Assembly: GCF_001646665.1 (NCBI RefSeq)
Contig: NZ_LWBU01000365.1
Coordinates: forward strand, 1-60,022
DNA length: 60,022 nucleotides
Direction of reading: 5' to 3'
DNA from: Streptomyces noursei
GTDB taxonomy: Bacteria > Actinomycetota > Actinomycetes > Streptomycetales > Streptomycetaceae
Shown here: positions 7,721-17,400 of the stretch, one piece after another
How the letters are laid out: each line of letters starts with the position of its first letter
Position numbering within the stretch: the first letter of the stretch is position 1
The notes under the pieces: model-generated
Seen by the model: only the letters and a program-made list of their open reading frames with translations
Database searches by the model: none
Told to the model about the DNA's origin: nothing
Program-made: the position numbers and the translations under genes

Positions 7721-8725
7721 GTGGACATCGACGTGAAGCTCCTGAGGGGCTTGGCACAGGAGAAGGAGATCGCCTTCGACCTGTTGGTCGAGGCCATCGA
7801 GTCGGCCCTCCTCATCGCCTACCACCGCACCGAGGGAGCCCGCCGTCACGCCCGTGTCGTGCTGGACCGGCAGACCGGTCACGTGACGGTGTGGGCGAAG
7901 GAGGACCCGGCCGACCTGGAGGAGGGCCAGGAGCCCAAGGAGTTCGACGACACGCCGTCGGACTTCGGCCGCATCGCGGCGAGCACCGCCCGCCAGGTCA
8001 TCCAGCAGCGGCTGCGGGACGCCGAGAACGACGTCACCTTCGGCGAGTACGCCCGCCGCGAGGGCGACATCGTCGCCGGCATGGTGCAGCAGGGCAAGGA
8101 CCCCAAGAACGTCCTGGTGAAGCTGGACGACAAGCTGGAGGCCATCCTCCCGGTCCAGGAGCAGGTGCCGGGCGAGGAGTACACGCACGGGCTGCGGCTG
8201 CGCACGTACGTCGTCCGGGTCGCCAAGGGGGTGCGCGGTCCGTCGGTCACTCTTTCGCGCACGCACCCCAACCTGGTCCGGAAGCTGTTCGCGCTGGAGG
8301 TCCCGGAGATCGCGGACGGTTCGGTCGAGATCGCGGCGATCGCACGTGAGGCCGGTCACCGTACGAAGATCGCGGTGCGGTCCACCCGTTCGGGTCTGAA
8401 CGCCAAGGGTGCCTGCATCGGCCCGATGGGCAGCCGGGTACGCAACGTCATGGCGGAGCTGCACGGCGAGAAGATCGACATCGTGGACTGGTCGGACGAC
8501 CCGGCCGACATGGTGGCGAACGCGCTCTCCCCGGCCCGGGTCTCCAAGGTGGAGGTGGTCGACCTGGCCGCCAGGTCCGCCCGGGTGACCGTGCCGGACT
8601 ACCAGCTGTCGCTGGCGATCGGCAAGGAGGGGCAGAACGCCCGTCTGGCCGCCCGCCTCACGGGTTGGCGCATCGACATCCGCCCGGACACCGAGCAGCA
8701 GCAGCCCGCCGAGGACCGGGGCTGA
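7721..8725 (+). CDS. nusA: Transcription elongation/termination factor NusA
   Basis: This 334-residue RNA-polymerase-binding factor modulates pausing, termination and antitermination. Domains in order are the N-terminal RNAP-binding domain (about 1-125), an S1 RNA-binding domain (about 130-200), and two KH domains; the KH motif appears in NAKGACIGPMGSRVRNVMAE and again in AIGKEGQNARLAARLTGWRI. The length suits actinobacterial NusA, which lacks the C-terminal acidic repeats of E. coli. The start is GTG 7721, 2 bp after rimP. Confidence 0.97.
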   Translation: MDIDVKLLRGLAQEKEIAFDLLVEAIESALLIAYHRTEGARRHARVVLDRQTGHVTVWAKEDPADLEEGQEPKEFDDTPSDFGRIAASTARQVIQQRLRDAENDVTFGEYARREGDIVAGMVQQGKDPKNVLVKLDDKLEAILPVQEQVPGEEYTHGLRLRTYVVRVAKGVRGPSVTLSRTHPNLVRKLFALEVPEIADGSVEIAAIAREAGHRTKIAVRSTRSGLNAKGACIGPMGSRVRNVMAELHGEKIDIVDWSDDPADMVANALSPARVSKVEVVDLAARSARVTVPDYQLSLAIGKEGQNARLAARLTGWRIDIRPDTEQQQPAEDRG

Positions 8726-8870
8726 CGCTCCGGCCGGCGTGCCTGCCCTCCCCGGCCGTCCGGGGAATAGAACCCGCCATCGTCACGTTGTGCGATGGCG
8801 AGATCACGACAACAACCGTTCGATTCTTGCCCCAAAGGGGTGAGGTCGGTGCGGGGAGGTAGACTTAACC

Positions 8871-9149
8871 GTGTCTGGCCGGACGCACGCCCGCGCCTGC
8901 CCTGAGCGAACCTGTGTGGGATGCCGGGAGCGAGCGGCCAAGCGCGATCTGCTGCGCATCGTGTTGATCAAGGGCGAGTGCGCCCCCGATCCACGCGGTA
9001 CGCTGCCCGGCCGGGGTGCTTATGTGCATCCCGCCTCGGTCTGTCTCGACCTGGCGGTCCGCCGCCGGGCGTTCCCGAGGGCCCTCAGGGTCCAGGGACC
9101 GCTCGACGTCGCGGACGTCCGCCGGTACGTCGAGCAGTCGGCACCGTAA
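8871..9149 (+). CDS. ylxR: YlxR-family (DUF448) nucleic-acid-binding protein
   Basis: A 92-residue protein with the YlxR signature: RTCVGCRERAAKRDLLRIV near the N-terminus, DPRGTLPGRGAYVHP in the middle, and a CLDLAVRRRAFPRALR helix. YlxR lies between nusA and infB in many Gram-positive bacteria and binds RNA; in Firmicutes it has been reported to modulate RNase P (RnpM). The start is GTG 8871, with GGGGAGG 12 bp upstream, a slightly long spacing. It lies between nusA and infB as expected. Confidence 0.93.
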   Translation: MSGRTHARACPERTCVGCRERAAKRDLLRIVLIKGECAPDPRGTLPGRGAYVHPASVCLDLAVRRRAFPRALRVQGPLDVADVRRYVEQSAP

Positions 9150-9214
9150 GAAGAAGTACGGCACGGAACACCGTGCGGTCAGGTACCTCGCGAGTTGGAA
9201 GTAGGTCGAGATTG

Positions 9215-9247
9215 CGATGAGCACTCGATGAGTACGCGATGAGTACG
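9215..9247 (+). repeat. 11-bp tandem repeat, three copies, upstream of infB
   Basis: The unit CGATGAGYACK occurs at 9215, 9226 and 9237 with exact 11-bp spacing. It lies in the 148-bp gap between ylxR and infB. The spacing is close to one helical turn, which would place repeated sites on one DNA face, but it may equally be a chance duplication. Confidence 0.7.
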
Positions 9248-9263
9248 CCCATGAAGTAGCGAC

Positions 9264-9284
9264 GGTCCGGCGGTAACCCGGACC
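9264..9284 (+). promoter_or_regulatory. Hairpin just upstream of the infB ribosome binding site
   Basis: A perfect 7-bp stem (GGTCCGG / CCGGACC) with a 7-nt loop ends 4 bases before AAGGAG, the infB ribosome binding site. Its position allows an effect on translation initiation or RNA stability. No T-tract follows, so termination is unlikely. Confidence 0.5.
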
Positions 9285-9297
9285 TAAAAGGAGCGAA

Positions 9298-12200
9298 GTG
9301 GCTAAGGTCCGGGTATACGAACTCGCCAAGGAGTTCGGTGTGGAGAGCAAGGTCGTCATGGCCAAGCTCCAGGAACTCGGTGAATTCGTCCGTTCGGCGT
9401 CTTCCACCATCGAAGCGCCGGTTGTACGCAAACTGACTGACGCGCTGCAGGGGCCCGGCGGCAACGCCGGCAAGTCCGCAGCCAAGCCCGGCGCGCCCCG
9501 CAAGGCCGCGCCTGCCAAGCCCGCCGCCCCCGCGCCCTCCCCGGCGCAGGCGGCACGTCCCGCCGCCCCGAAGCCCGGCGCTCCCGCGCCGAAGCCCGCG
9601 GCGGCCGAGAAGACCGCGGCGCCGGCCCCCGGCCCGCGTCCCACCCCGGGTCCGAAGCCCGCGGCGGCGCCCAAGCCGGCGCCCGCCTCGCCGGCTCCGG
9701 CCAACCCGGAGTTCACCGCGCCCCCGTCGGCCCCGGCCGCCGGTCCCCGGCCCGGTGCCACCCCCGGTCCCCGTCCCGCCGGCCGCCCCCAGGGCGAGCG
9801 CGGTCAGGGCGGCGAGCGCGGCGGCCGCCCCGGCGGCGCCCCGCGTCCCGGTGGCGAGCGTCAGGCCCCCCGTCCGGGTGCCCCGCGTCCCGCGGGTCCG
9901 CGTCCGGGCAACAACCCGTTCACCTCTGGTGGCTCCACCGGCATGGCACGCCCGCAGGCGCCCCGTCCGGGCGGTGCCCCGCGTCCCGGTGGCGCCGGTG
10001 CCCCGGGCGGTCCGCGTCCGCAGGGCGCCGGTCAGGGCGGTCCCCGTCCGCAGGCCGGTCCCGGTGGTCCGCGTCCCACTCCCGGCGGCATGCCGCGTCC
10101 CCAGGCTCCGCGCCCGGGTGGCGGCCCCGCTGGTAACCGCCCGAACCCGGGCATGATGCCGCAGCGTCCGGCTGCCGGTCCCCGCCCCGGCGGTGGCCCC
10201 GGCGGTGGCCGCGGTCCCGGTGGTGGCGGTCGTCCCGGCGGTGCCGGTGGCGGCGGTCGTCCCGGCTTCGCCGGCCGTCCGGCCGGTCCCGGCGGCGGTG
10301 GCGGCGGTTTCGCCGGCCGTCCCGGTGGCGGTGGCGGCGGCGGTCGTCCCGGTGGTCCCGGTGGCGGTGGCGGCGGCTTCGGCGGTCGTCCCGGCTTCGG
10401 TGGCCGTCCCGGTGGCCCCGGTGGCCGTGGTGGCACGCAGGGCGCCTTCGGCCGTCCCGGCGGTCCGGCGCGCCGTGGTCGCAAGTCGAAGCGGCAGAGG
10501 CGCCAGGAGTACGAGGCCATGCAGGCCCCGTCGGTCGGCGGCGTGATGCTGCCTCGCGGCAACGGCGAGACCGTTCGCCTGTCGCGCGGTGCGTCCCTCA
10601 CCGACTTCGCGGAGAAGATCAACGCCAACCCGGCGTCGCTCGTCGCGGTCATGATGAACCTCGGCGAGATGGTCACCGCCACGCAGTCCGTCTCCGACGA
10701 GACGCTGCAGCTGCTCGGCGACGAGATGAACTACCAGGTTCAGATCGTCAGCCCCGAGGAGGAGGACCGCGAGCTGCTCGAGTCCTTCGACCTCGAGTGG
10801 GGCGAGGACGAGGGTGGCGAGGAGTACCTCGCGCCGCGTCCGCCGGTCGTGACCGTCATGGGTCACGTCGACCACGGCAAGACCCGACTGCTGGACGCGA
10901 TCCGCAAGACGAACGTCGTCGCGGGCGAGGCCGGCGGTATCACGCAGCACATCGGTGCGTACCAGGTCGCCACCGAGGTCAACGGCGAGGACCGCAAGAT
11001 CACCTTCATCGACACCCCGGGTCACGAGGCGTTCACCGCCATGCGTGCCCGTGGTGCGAAGTCCACCGACATCGCGATCCTCGTGGTCGCGGCCAATGAC
11101 GGTGTGATGCCCCAGACGATCGAGGCGCTGAACCACGCCAAGGCGGCCGACGTGCCGATCGTGGTCGCGGTCAACAAGATCGACGTCGAGGGTGCCGACC
11201 CGGTCAAGGTGCGCGGTCAGCTGACCGAGTACGGCCTGGTGGCCGAGGAGTACGGCGGCGACACCATGTTCGTCGACATCTCCGCCAAGCAGGGTCTGCA
11301 CATCGACTCCCTGCTGGAGGCCGTCATCCTCACGGCCGACGCCTCGCTCGACCTGCGGGCCAACCCGGAGCAGGACGCGCAGGGCATCGCCATCGAGGCC
11401 CACCTGGACAAGGGCCGCGGCGCCGTCGCGACCGTCCTGGTCCAGCGAGGCACGCTGCGGGTCGGCGACACGATGGTCGCGGGCGACGCCTACGGCCGCG
11501 TCCGCGCCATGCTCGACGACAAGGGCGAGAACGTGGAAGAGGCGGGTCCCTCGACCCCGGTCCTCGTCCTCGGTCTCACCAACGTCCCGGGCGCCGGCGA
11601 CAACTTCCTGGTGGTCGACGAGGACCGTACGGCCCGTCAGATCGCCGAGAAGCGTGCCGCCCGTGAGCGCAACGCCGCGTTCGCCAAGCGCGTCCGCCGC
11701 GTCTCCCTCGAGGACCTGGACAAGGTGCTCAAGGCCGGCGAGATCCAGCAGCTCAACCTCATCATCAAGGGTGACGCTTCCGGTTCCGTCGAGGCGCTCG
11801 AGTCGTCGCTGCTCCAGCTGGACGTCGGCGAAGAGGTCGACATCCGGGTCCTGCACCGCGGTGTCGGTGCGGTCACGGAGTCGGACATCGACCTGGCGAT
11901 GGGCTCCGACGCCATCGTCATCGGCTTCAACGTCCGCGCGGCCGGCCGTGCCGCGCAGATGGCGGAGCGCGAGGGCGTCGACGTCCGGTACTACTCGGTG
12001 ATCTACCAGGCCATCGAGGAGATCGAGGCGGCCCTCAAGGGCATGCTCAAGCCGGAGTACGAAGAGGTCGAGCTGGGTACGGCGGAGATCCGCGAGGTCT
12101 TCCGCTCGTCCAAGCTGGGCAACATCGCGGGTGTTCTCATCCGCTCCGGCGAGGTCAAGCGCAACACCAAGGCGCGCCTCATCCGCGACGGCAAGGTCAT

Positions 12201-12360
12201 CGCGGAGAACCTCAACATCGAGGGTCTGCGTCGCTTCAAGGACGACGTCACCGAGATCCGCGAGGGCTTCGAGGGTGGTATCAACCTCGGAAACTTCAAC
12301 GACATCAAGGTCGACGACGTCATCGCGACGTACGAGATGCGCGAGAAGCCGCGCGGCTGA
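9298..12360 (+). CDS. infB: Translation initiation factor IF-2
   Basis: This 1,020-residue GTPase delivers fMet-tRNA to the 30S subunit. It starts at GTG 9298, 6 bp after AAGGAG. An N-terminal IF2N helix domain (1-50) is followed by about 340 residues of low-complexity Ala/Pro/Gly/Arg sequence. A second IF2N-like region (about 410-480) precedes the G domain: G1 is GHVDHGKT (from residue 522), G3 DTPGHEAF, G4 NKID. Domains II-IV complete the C-terminus. The long disordered linker is typical of Streptomyces and accounts for the size relative to E. coli (890). Codon use inside it is strongly repetitive. Confidence 0.98.
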   Translation: MAKVRVYELAKEFGVESKVVMAKLQELGEFVRSASSTIEAPVVRKLTDALQGPGGNAGKSAAKPGAPRKAAPAKPAAPAPSPAQAARPAAPKPGAPAPKPAAAEKTAAPAPGPRPTPGPKPAAAPKPAPASPAPANPEFTAPPSAPAAGPRPGATPGPRPAGRPQGERGQGGERGGRPGGAPRPGGERQAPRPGAPRPAGPRPGNNPFTSGGSTGMARPQAPRPGGAPRPGGAGAPGGPRPQGAGQGGPRPQAGPGGPRPTPGGMPRPQAPRPGGGPAGNRPNPGMMPQRPAAGPRPGGGPGGGRGPGGGGRPGGAGGGGRPGFAGRPAGPGGGGGGFAGRPGGGGGGGRPGGPGGGGGGFGGRPGFGGRPGGPGGRGGTQGAFGRPGGPARRGRKSKRQRRQEYEAMQAPSVGGVMLPRGNGETVRLSRGASLTDFAEKINANPASLVAVMMNLGEMVTATQSVSDETLQLLGDEMNYQVQIVSPEEEDRELLESFDLEWGEDEGGEEYLAPRPPVVTVMGHVDHGKTRLLDAIRKTNVVAGEAGGITQHIGAYQVATEVNGEDRKITFIDTPGHEAFTAMRARGAKSTDIAILVVAANDGVMPQTIEALNHAKAADVPIVVAVNKIDVEGADPVKVRGQLTEYGLVAEEYGGDTMFVDISAKQGLHIDSLLEAVILTADASLDLRANPEQDAQGIAIEAHLDKGRGAVATVLVQRGTLRVGDTMVAGDAYGRVRAMLDDKGENVEEAGPSTPVLVLGLTNVPGAGDNFLVVDEDRTARQIAEKRAARERNAAFAKRVRRVSLEDLDKVLKAGEIQQLNLIIKGDASGSVEALESSLLQLDVGEEVDIRVLHRGVGAVTESDIDLAMGSDAIVIGFNVRAAGRAAQMAEREGVDVRYYSVIYQAIEEIEAALKGMLKPEYEEVELGTAEIREVFRSSKLGNIAGVLIRSGEVKRNTKARLIRDGKVIAENLNIEGLRRFKDDVTEIREGFEGGINLGNFNDIKVDDVIATYEMREKPRG

Positions 12361-12374
12361 TCGCAGCCACGGCA

Positions 12375-12418
12375 GCCGGGGCCGGTCGGCGGAAGTATTT
12401 CCGTCGATCGGCCCCGGC
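12375..12418 (+). terminator. Long imperfect hairpin after infB
   Basis: A stem of about 20 bp with a few mismatches (GCCGGGGCCGGTCGGCGGAA pairing with the opposite arm ending at 12418) and a tight loop lies 15 bp after the infB stop. There is no T-run, which is usual in Streptomyces. It could terminate or attenuate transcription before the DUF503-rbfA-truB part of the cluster. Confidence 0.65.
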
Positions 12419-12499
12419 CGTTCCGTGTACGGTTCCTGGTGTCCCTGCCAAGCGGTTGGCGGGGCACTGAACCCGAACCGGCGGGACATCCGGGCACAC

Positions 12500-12793
12500 A
12501 TGTATGTGGGGACTCTGTCCTTCGACCTGCTCCTCGGCGACGTACGGTCGTTGAAGGAGAAGCGCTCCGTCGTCCGCCCGATCGTCGCCGAGCTCCAGCG
12601 GAAGTTCGCGGTGAGCGTGGCGGAGACCGGCTCCCAGAACCTCCACCGCAGGGCCCAGATCGGTCTCGCGGTGGTGTCCGGGGACGTCGGGCACCTGACG
12701 GAGGTGCTGGACCGGTGCGAGCGCATGGTCGCGGGCCGGCCCGAGGTGGAGCTGCTGTCGGTACGACGGCGTATGCACACCGATGAAGACTGA
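12500..12793 (+). CDS. DUF503 / YlxP-like protein
   Basis: A 97-residue protein starting at ATG 12500. The DUF503 signature is clear in SLKEKRSVVRPIVAELQRKF and in VSVAETGSQNLHRRAQIGLA. In Gram-positive bacteria, including B. subtilis (YlxP), this small family sits between infB and rbfA, suggesting a role linked to ribosome assembly, but no biochemical activity is established to my knowledge. The frame is open upstream of ATG 12500 without a matching homologous segment. Confidence 0.9.
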   Translation: MYVGTLSFDLLLGDVRSLKEKRSVVRPIVAELQRKFAVSVAETGSQNLHRRAQIGLAVVSGDVGHLTEVLDRCERMVAGRPEVELLSVRRRMHTDED

Positions 12794-12844
12794 ACGTGCC
12801 GCACTGCGGCACGACGAACGTAGGACGAAAGAGGAGAAGGACCG

Positions 12845-13294
12845 GTGGCCGACAACGCGCGGGCCCGCAAGCTGGCCGATCGCATCCAGGTCGTGGTCGC
12901 GGAGACCCTGGACCGGCGTATCAAGGATCCGCGACTGGGCTTCGTGACCATCACGGACGCCCGGGTCACCGGCGACCTGCGGGAGGCCACGGTCTTCTAC
13001 ACGGTCTACGGCGACGAGGAGGAGCGGGCGGCGTCCGCCGCCGCCCTGGAGTCCGCCAAGGGCATCCTGCGCTCCGAGGTGGGCCGGCAGACCGGCGTCC
13101 GCTTCACCCCGAGCCTGACCTTCGTCCCCGACGCGCTGCCGGACAACGCCCGCACCATCGAGGACCTCCTGCACAAGGCCCGGGCCAAGGACGCCGAGGT
13201 CCGTGAGGTGTCCACCGGCAAGACGTACGCCGGCGAGGCCGACCCGTACCGCAAGCCGGAGGACGAGGACGAGGACGGCGAAGCCTCGGAATGA
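12845..13294 (+). CDS. rbfA: Ribosome-binding factor A
   Basis: A 149-residue KH-fold protein that binds the 30S subunit during late 16S rRNA maturation and cold adaptation. Family features are RARKLADRIQVVVAETLDRR, DPRLGFVTITDARVTGDL, and VGRQTGVRFTPSLTFVPD. The acidic C-terminal tail (EDEDEDGEASE) is common in actinobacteria. GTG 12845 follows GAGGAGAAGG. Its TGA overlaps the truB start (ATGA, 13291-13294). Confidence 0.96.
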   Translation: MADNARARKLADRIQVVVAETLDRRIKDPRLGFVTITDARVTGDLREATVFYTVYGDEEERAASAAALESAKGILRSEVGRQTGVRFTPSLTFVPDALPDNARTIEDLLHKARAKDAEVREVSTGKTYAGEADPYRKPEDEDEDGEASE

Positions 13295-14190
13295 CACAGC
13301 ACACCAGGACGCCCGACGGGCTTGTCATCGTCGACAAGCCGTCGGGCTTCACTTCGCACGACGTCGTCGCCAAGATGCGCGGGATCGCCAGGACCCGCCG
13401 CGTCGGACACGCGGGGACGCTCGACCCGATGGCCACCGGCGTGCTGGTCCTCGGCGTCGAGAAGGCCACCAAGCTCCTCGGTCACCTCGCGCTGACCGAG
13501 AAGGAGTACCTGGGCACCGTCCGGCTCGGGCAGAACACCGTCACCGACGACGCGGAGGGCGAGATCACCTCGTCCACCGACGCCTCCCGGGTCACCCGTG
13601 AGACCGTCGACACCGAGGTCGCCAAGCTGACCGGCGACATCATGCAGGTGCCGTCCAAGGTCAGCGCCATCAAGATCGACGGCAAGCGGTCGTACGCGCG
13701 CGTCCGGGGCGGCGAGGAGTTCGACATCCCGGCCCGCCCGGTGACCGTCTCGTCCTTCCAGGTGTACGACATGCGCGACGCGGTCGCGGAGGACGGCACG
13801 CCCGTGGTGGACCTGGTGGTCTCGGTGGTCTGCTCCTCCGGTACGTACATCCGCGCCCTCGCGCGCGACCTGGGCGCCGGGCTCGGCGTCGGCGGCCACC
13901 TCACCGCCCTGCGGCGCACCCGCGTCGGCCCGTACAAGCTGGACGCGGCCCGCACCCTGGACCAGCTCCAGGAGGACCTCACCGTCATGCCGATCGCCGA
14001 CGCCGCGGCGGCCGCGTTCCCCCGCTGGGACGTCGACGAGCGGCGGGCGAAGCTGCTGCTGAACGGCGTCCGGCTGGACATGCCGGCCCATCCGACGGCC
14101 CCCGTGGCCGTCTTCGGCCCCGAGGGCCGGTTCCTGGCGCTGGTGGAGGAGAAGAACGGCAAGGCGAAGAGCCTCGCGGTCTTCGGCTGA
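13291..14190 (+). CDS. truB: tRNA pseudouridine(55) synthase TruB
   Basis: This 299-residue enzyme isomerises U55 in the T-loop of tRNAs. The catalytic Asp lies in GHAGTLDPMATGVL near residue 50. Other family motifs are DKPSGFTSHDVVAKMR at the N-terminus, VPSKVSAIKIDGKRSYARVR, and CSSGTYIRALARDLG. The C-terminal part corresponds to the shorter actinobacterial TruB C-domain. Overlap with rbfA implies coupled translation. Confidence 0.97.
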   Translation: MTQHTRTPDGLVIVDKPSGFTSHDVVAKMRGIARTRRVGHAGTLDPMATGVLVLGVEKATKLLGHLALTEKEYLGTVRLGQNTVTDDAEGEITSSTDASRVTRETVDTEVAKLTGDIMQVPSKVSAIKIDGKRSYARVRGGEEFDIPARPVTVSSFQVYDMRDAVAEDGTPVVDLVVSVVCSSGTYIRALARDLGAGLGVGGHLTALRRTRVGPYKLDAARTLDQLQEDLTVMPIADAAAAAFPRWDVDERRAKLLLNGVRLDMPAHPTAPVAVFGPEGRFLALVEEKNGKAKSLAVFG

Positions 14191-14218
14191 CCCCGCCGGG
14201 CCCGGTGACGGGCCCACC

Positions 14219-14262
14219 GTGGAGCGGGCTGCGGGTGTCCCGGCACCCGCGGCCCGCTCCAC
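14219..14262 (+). terminator. Strong terminator after truB
   Basis: A 19-bp stem with one mismatch (GTGGAGCGGGCTGCGGGTG and its complement) and a 6-nt loop lies 29 bp after the truB stop, followed by a pyrimidine-rich stretch. It probably ends the rimP-truB cluster. Confidence 0.8.
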
Positions 14263-14370
14263 GATCCCCCTCTTCCCGGGTCTATCCACCCGGCGCCCCT
14301 TTTTCACCCGGTTGGCCAGGCGCTCGGAGTGAACGGCGGGAGCGCACGGGGGCGCTTTTCCCGCGCGACC

Positions 14371-14400
14371 TTCACCCGGTGATCAACACCGTCCTACCGT
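14371..14400 (+). promoter_or_regulatory. Candidate promoter for a leaderless mRNA
   Basis: TTCACC (14371-14376) and TACCGT (14395-14400) are 18 bp apart. The -10 box ends 6 bases before ATG 14407, and there is no ribosome binding site upstream of that ATG. That geometry is typical of leaderless transcripts in Streptomyces. The match to TTGACN/TANNNT is moderate. Confidence 0.45.
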
Positions 14401-14406
14401 CGGACC

Positions 14407-17400
14407 ATGGAACGCGGGGAACGGGCGACGCTGGTGCGGATCTGTGATCCGGCGGGGCGGACCCGCGGGGTCGGCTTCGTCGCCGACGACGAGGGCACGG
14501 TCCTGACCAGCCACGAAGCCGTGGACGGACTCGTACGGGTCGTGGTGCGCGGGCAGACCGAGGACGGCGAGCGGGCCTCGGGCCCGGAGAGCCGGGGCGG
14601 CGACCCCGCGCTGGCCGACGGCGGCGGCGCGGCCCGGGTGGCCGAGGGCGACGCGATCGTCCCGCTGCCCGAGGCCGGTCTGGCGCTCGTGCGCACCGAG
14701 GGACTCGGAGTGTCCCCCCTGCCGGTAGCGACCCGCGGGCACGTCGAGGCCGGCACGTACGTACGGATCGCCGCACGCGGCTGGCGCGAGGCACGGGTGC
14801 TCGGCACCGCCCGGGTCACCTACACCGCCTCCGACCGGTTCCACCTGCTCGGCGACGTGCTGGAGCTCGCCATCGGGACGGAGGGCCGCGAGGCGCTGCG
14901 GCTCGGCGGCGAGGCCGCGGGCGGCCCCGTCCTGGACGCCTCGACCGGCGCCGTCCTGGGAGTGCTCGGCACCGCGCTGCACGCCGGGCACCGGGCGGCC
15001 GGGCTCGCCGTACCGCTCGCGAGCGCCGCCGCCGCCGCGCCCGACGGGCCGCTGGCCGCCCTGCTGCGGCGCAACGCCGCCACCGTCCCGGCGTACGGCG
15101 ACGACCTGAACCTCGCCGGCGCCCTCCACCTCACCGCCACCACGAGCGGCCCCGGCGCCGGCCCCGGCCTTGGCCTTGTCGAGCGCCGCGCCGTCGCCCG
15201 CGAGCTGGACGCCTTCACCACCTCGGACGCCACCGTGTTCGCACTCGTCGGCGACCCCGGCACCGGCCGCACCACCGCCCTGCGCGCCCTCGCCGACCGC
15301 CGGGCGCGCGGCGACGCGCCCGCCCCCACCCTCTGGCTGCGCGGCGCCGACCTGCACGCGGACGACACCTCCCTGGCCGACGCCGTCGCCCGGGCGCTGC
15401 GGCAGGCCGGCCGCATCGTGGCCTGCTCGGGTGCACCCGGCGACATGGGCACCGCCACCCCCGCGCGGGTGGCCCGGCTCGCCCGGGACGCCGGGCGCCC
15501 GCTGCTCGTCCTCCTGGATGCTCCGGAGGAGATGCCACCCGTCCTCGCACACCGCCTCGCCGCCTGGACCACCACGACGGCGGGCTGGCTGCGCACGCAC
15601 CACATCCGGCTCGTCGTCGCCTGCCGGCCCGAGCACTGGGAACGGGCGGGCGCGCTCCACCCCGCCGGCACGCTGTACCGGCCGGGGCGGCCCGCCCGGC
15701 GGCTGCCGGACGCCCTGCGGATCGGCGACCTGTCCGGGCGGGAGGCCGCCCGGGCCCGCGAGCGGTACGGCCTGCCCGACGACGCCCTCGCCGCGGACGA
15801 CGCCCGGCACCCGCTGACACTGCGGCTCCTCGCCGAAGTGCGCGACGCCCTGCCCGCAGGCGTGCCCGGACGGCCCGGCCGGCACGAGGTCCTCGCCGCC
15901 CACCTGGACCTGACGTGCCTGCGCGTCGCCGTCCGGATCGCCGCCGCGACCCGGCCCGCCCCGCGCGGCGGCGCCGTGCGGCGGCTCGCCGCCCGGGTGG
16001 CCGGGCGCGTCCACGAGGCCGCGCGGCGCTGCCTCGGCCCCGGGCAGGGGCAACTGGACCGCGAGGCGTTCGAGGACCTGTTCCCGTGGTCCACCGGCTG
16101 GGCGGCCGCCGTCCTCACGGAGGGGCTGCTCGTCCCGGCGGGCGCCGGATACCGCTTCGCCCATGAGGAGGTCGGCGACTGGATCCAGGGCGCGCACCTC
16201 GACCTGGACGCCGCGCTCGACGCGCTGGTCCACGGCGACGCCCCCGGGGACCTGCCCGTGCCCCGCCACCGCATCGGGCCCGTCCTCCAGGCGCTGCTGC
16301 TCATGGACCGCGGCCAGGGACCGGCCGCCCTGGCCCGGCGGCTGGAGGCCCTGGTCGACGCGCTCGACCGGCCCGCCGGGACGGAAGCCGCCTGGTGGAG
16401 CGCCCGGCTGCTCGGCGAGACCCTGCTCCGCGTGCCGGACCTACGGCCCTACCTGGGCGTGCTGCGGCGGCTCGCGCGGCGGATCGCGGCCGGGGACCCC
16501 AGTGGGGTGGATGGTGCGGGTGAGGGGGGCGGGGCCGGTGGGGGCCTCGACGAGTTCGCGCCCTGGTTCTGGGAACGCCTCCGGCTCCGCGACGACGACC
16601 GCGTCGACCTGATGCGGCGCCTCCTCCCCGCCGACGCCGCGCCCGGGACGGGGGACGTGCCGCGCCACCTGGACGCCGTGGCCGCCCGGCTGGCGGCCGA
16701 CCCCCGCGGCGTACAGCCCCTGCTGTGCCGCTGGTTCACCGACGAGCGGCCGCTGCCCGCCCGGCCCGGTGCCCACGGGCGGTCCACCGTCGCCGGAGCC
16801 GCGCAGGCCCTGCTGTACGCCCACCGCGACCTGGCCGTCGACGACCTGTGCGAGGCGCTCGTCACCACCGCGCACCCCCGCGCCGACGAACTGCTCGCCG
16901 CCCTCGCCGAGGACGCGCCGGCCGCGCTCTGCCGGGCCGTCGACCGCTGGGCCCACGACGACGTCCGGCCCGCCCGCCGGGCGGCCGCCGCCGTGTACGG
17001 ACGGCTGCTCGCCGCGCGGGTCACCGACCGCGCCGACCGCGAGCACCTCCGGTACGCCGCCCGCGCGCTCCTCGCCCGCCCCGCGGACGAGGCCCTGCAC
17101 GGGCCGGCGCTCGGCATCCTCGTCCGCGACCCGCACAGCCGGCCCCGCCACCTCCGCGAGGCCCTGGCCGCCTTCCGGGCCGGTGACCCCGGGGTGCCGC
17201 CGGACGCCGTCACCGCCGCCCTGCACACCCACCCCGGGCCGGTCCTCGCCGCGTTCCGCGCCCGGCTGCTCGGCGACCGCCCCGACTCCGGGGCCGGGGC
17301 CCTGCTCGCGGAGCTCGCCGAGGTCCGCACCCCCGCGCTCGCCCGGCACGCCGCCGAACTGGTCCGCGCCTACGTCCACCGCCACCCCGAGGGCGCCCGC

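Noticed and set aside
9085..12990. A very long open frame on the minus strand opposite infB
   Set aside because: It is an artefact of high GC codon-3 bias in the real gene; its product is low-complexity and its frame runs through neighbouring genes and intergenic DNA.
14383..16269. Long antisense frame opposite the STAND-like gene
   Set aside because: Gly/Ala/Arg-rich translation with no domain; the plus-strand frame has P-loop and trypsin-like motifs and a plausible promoter.
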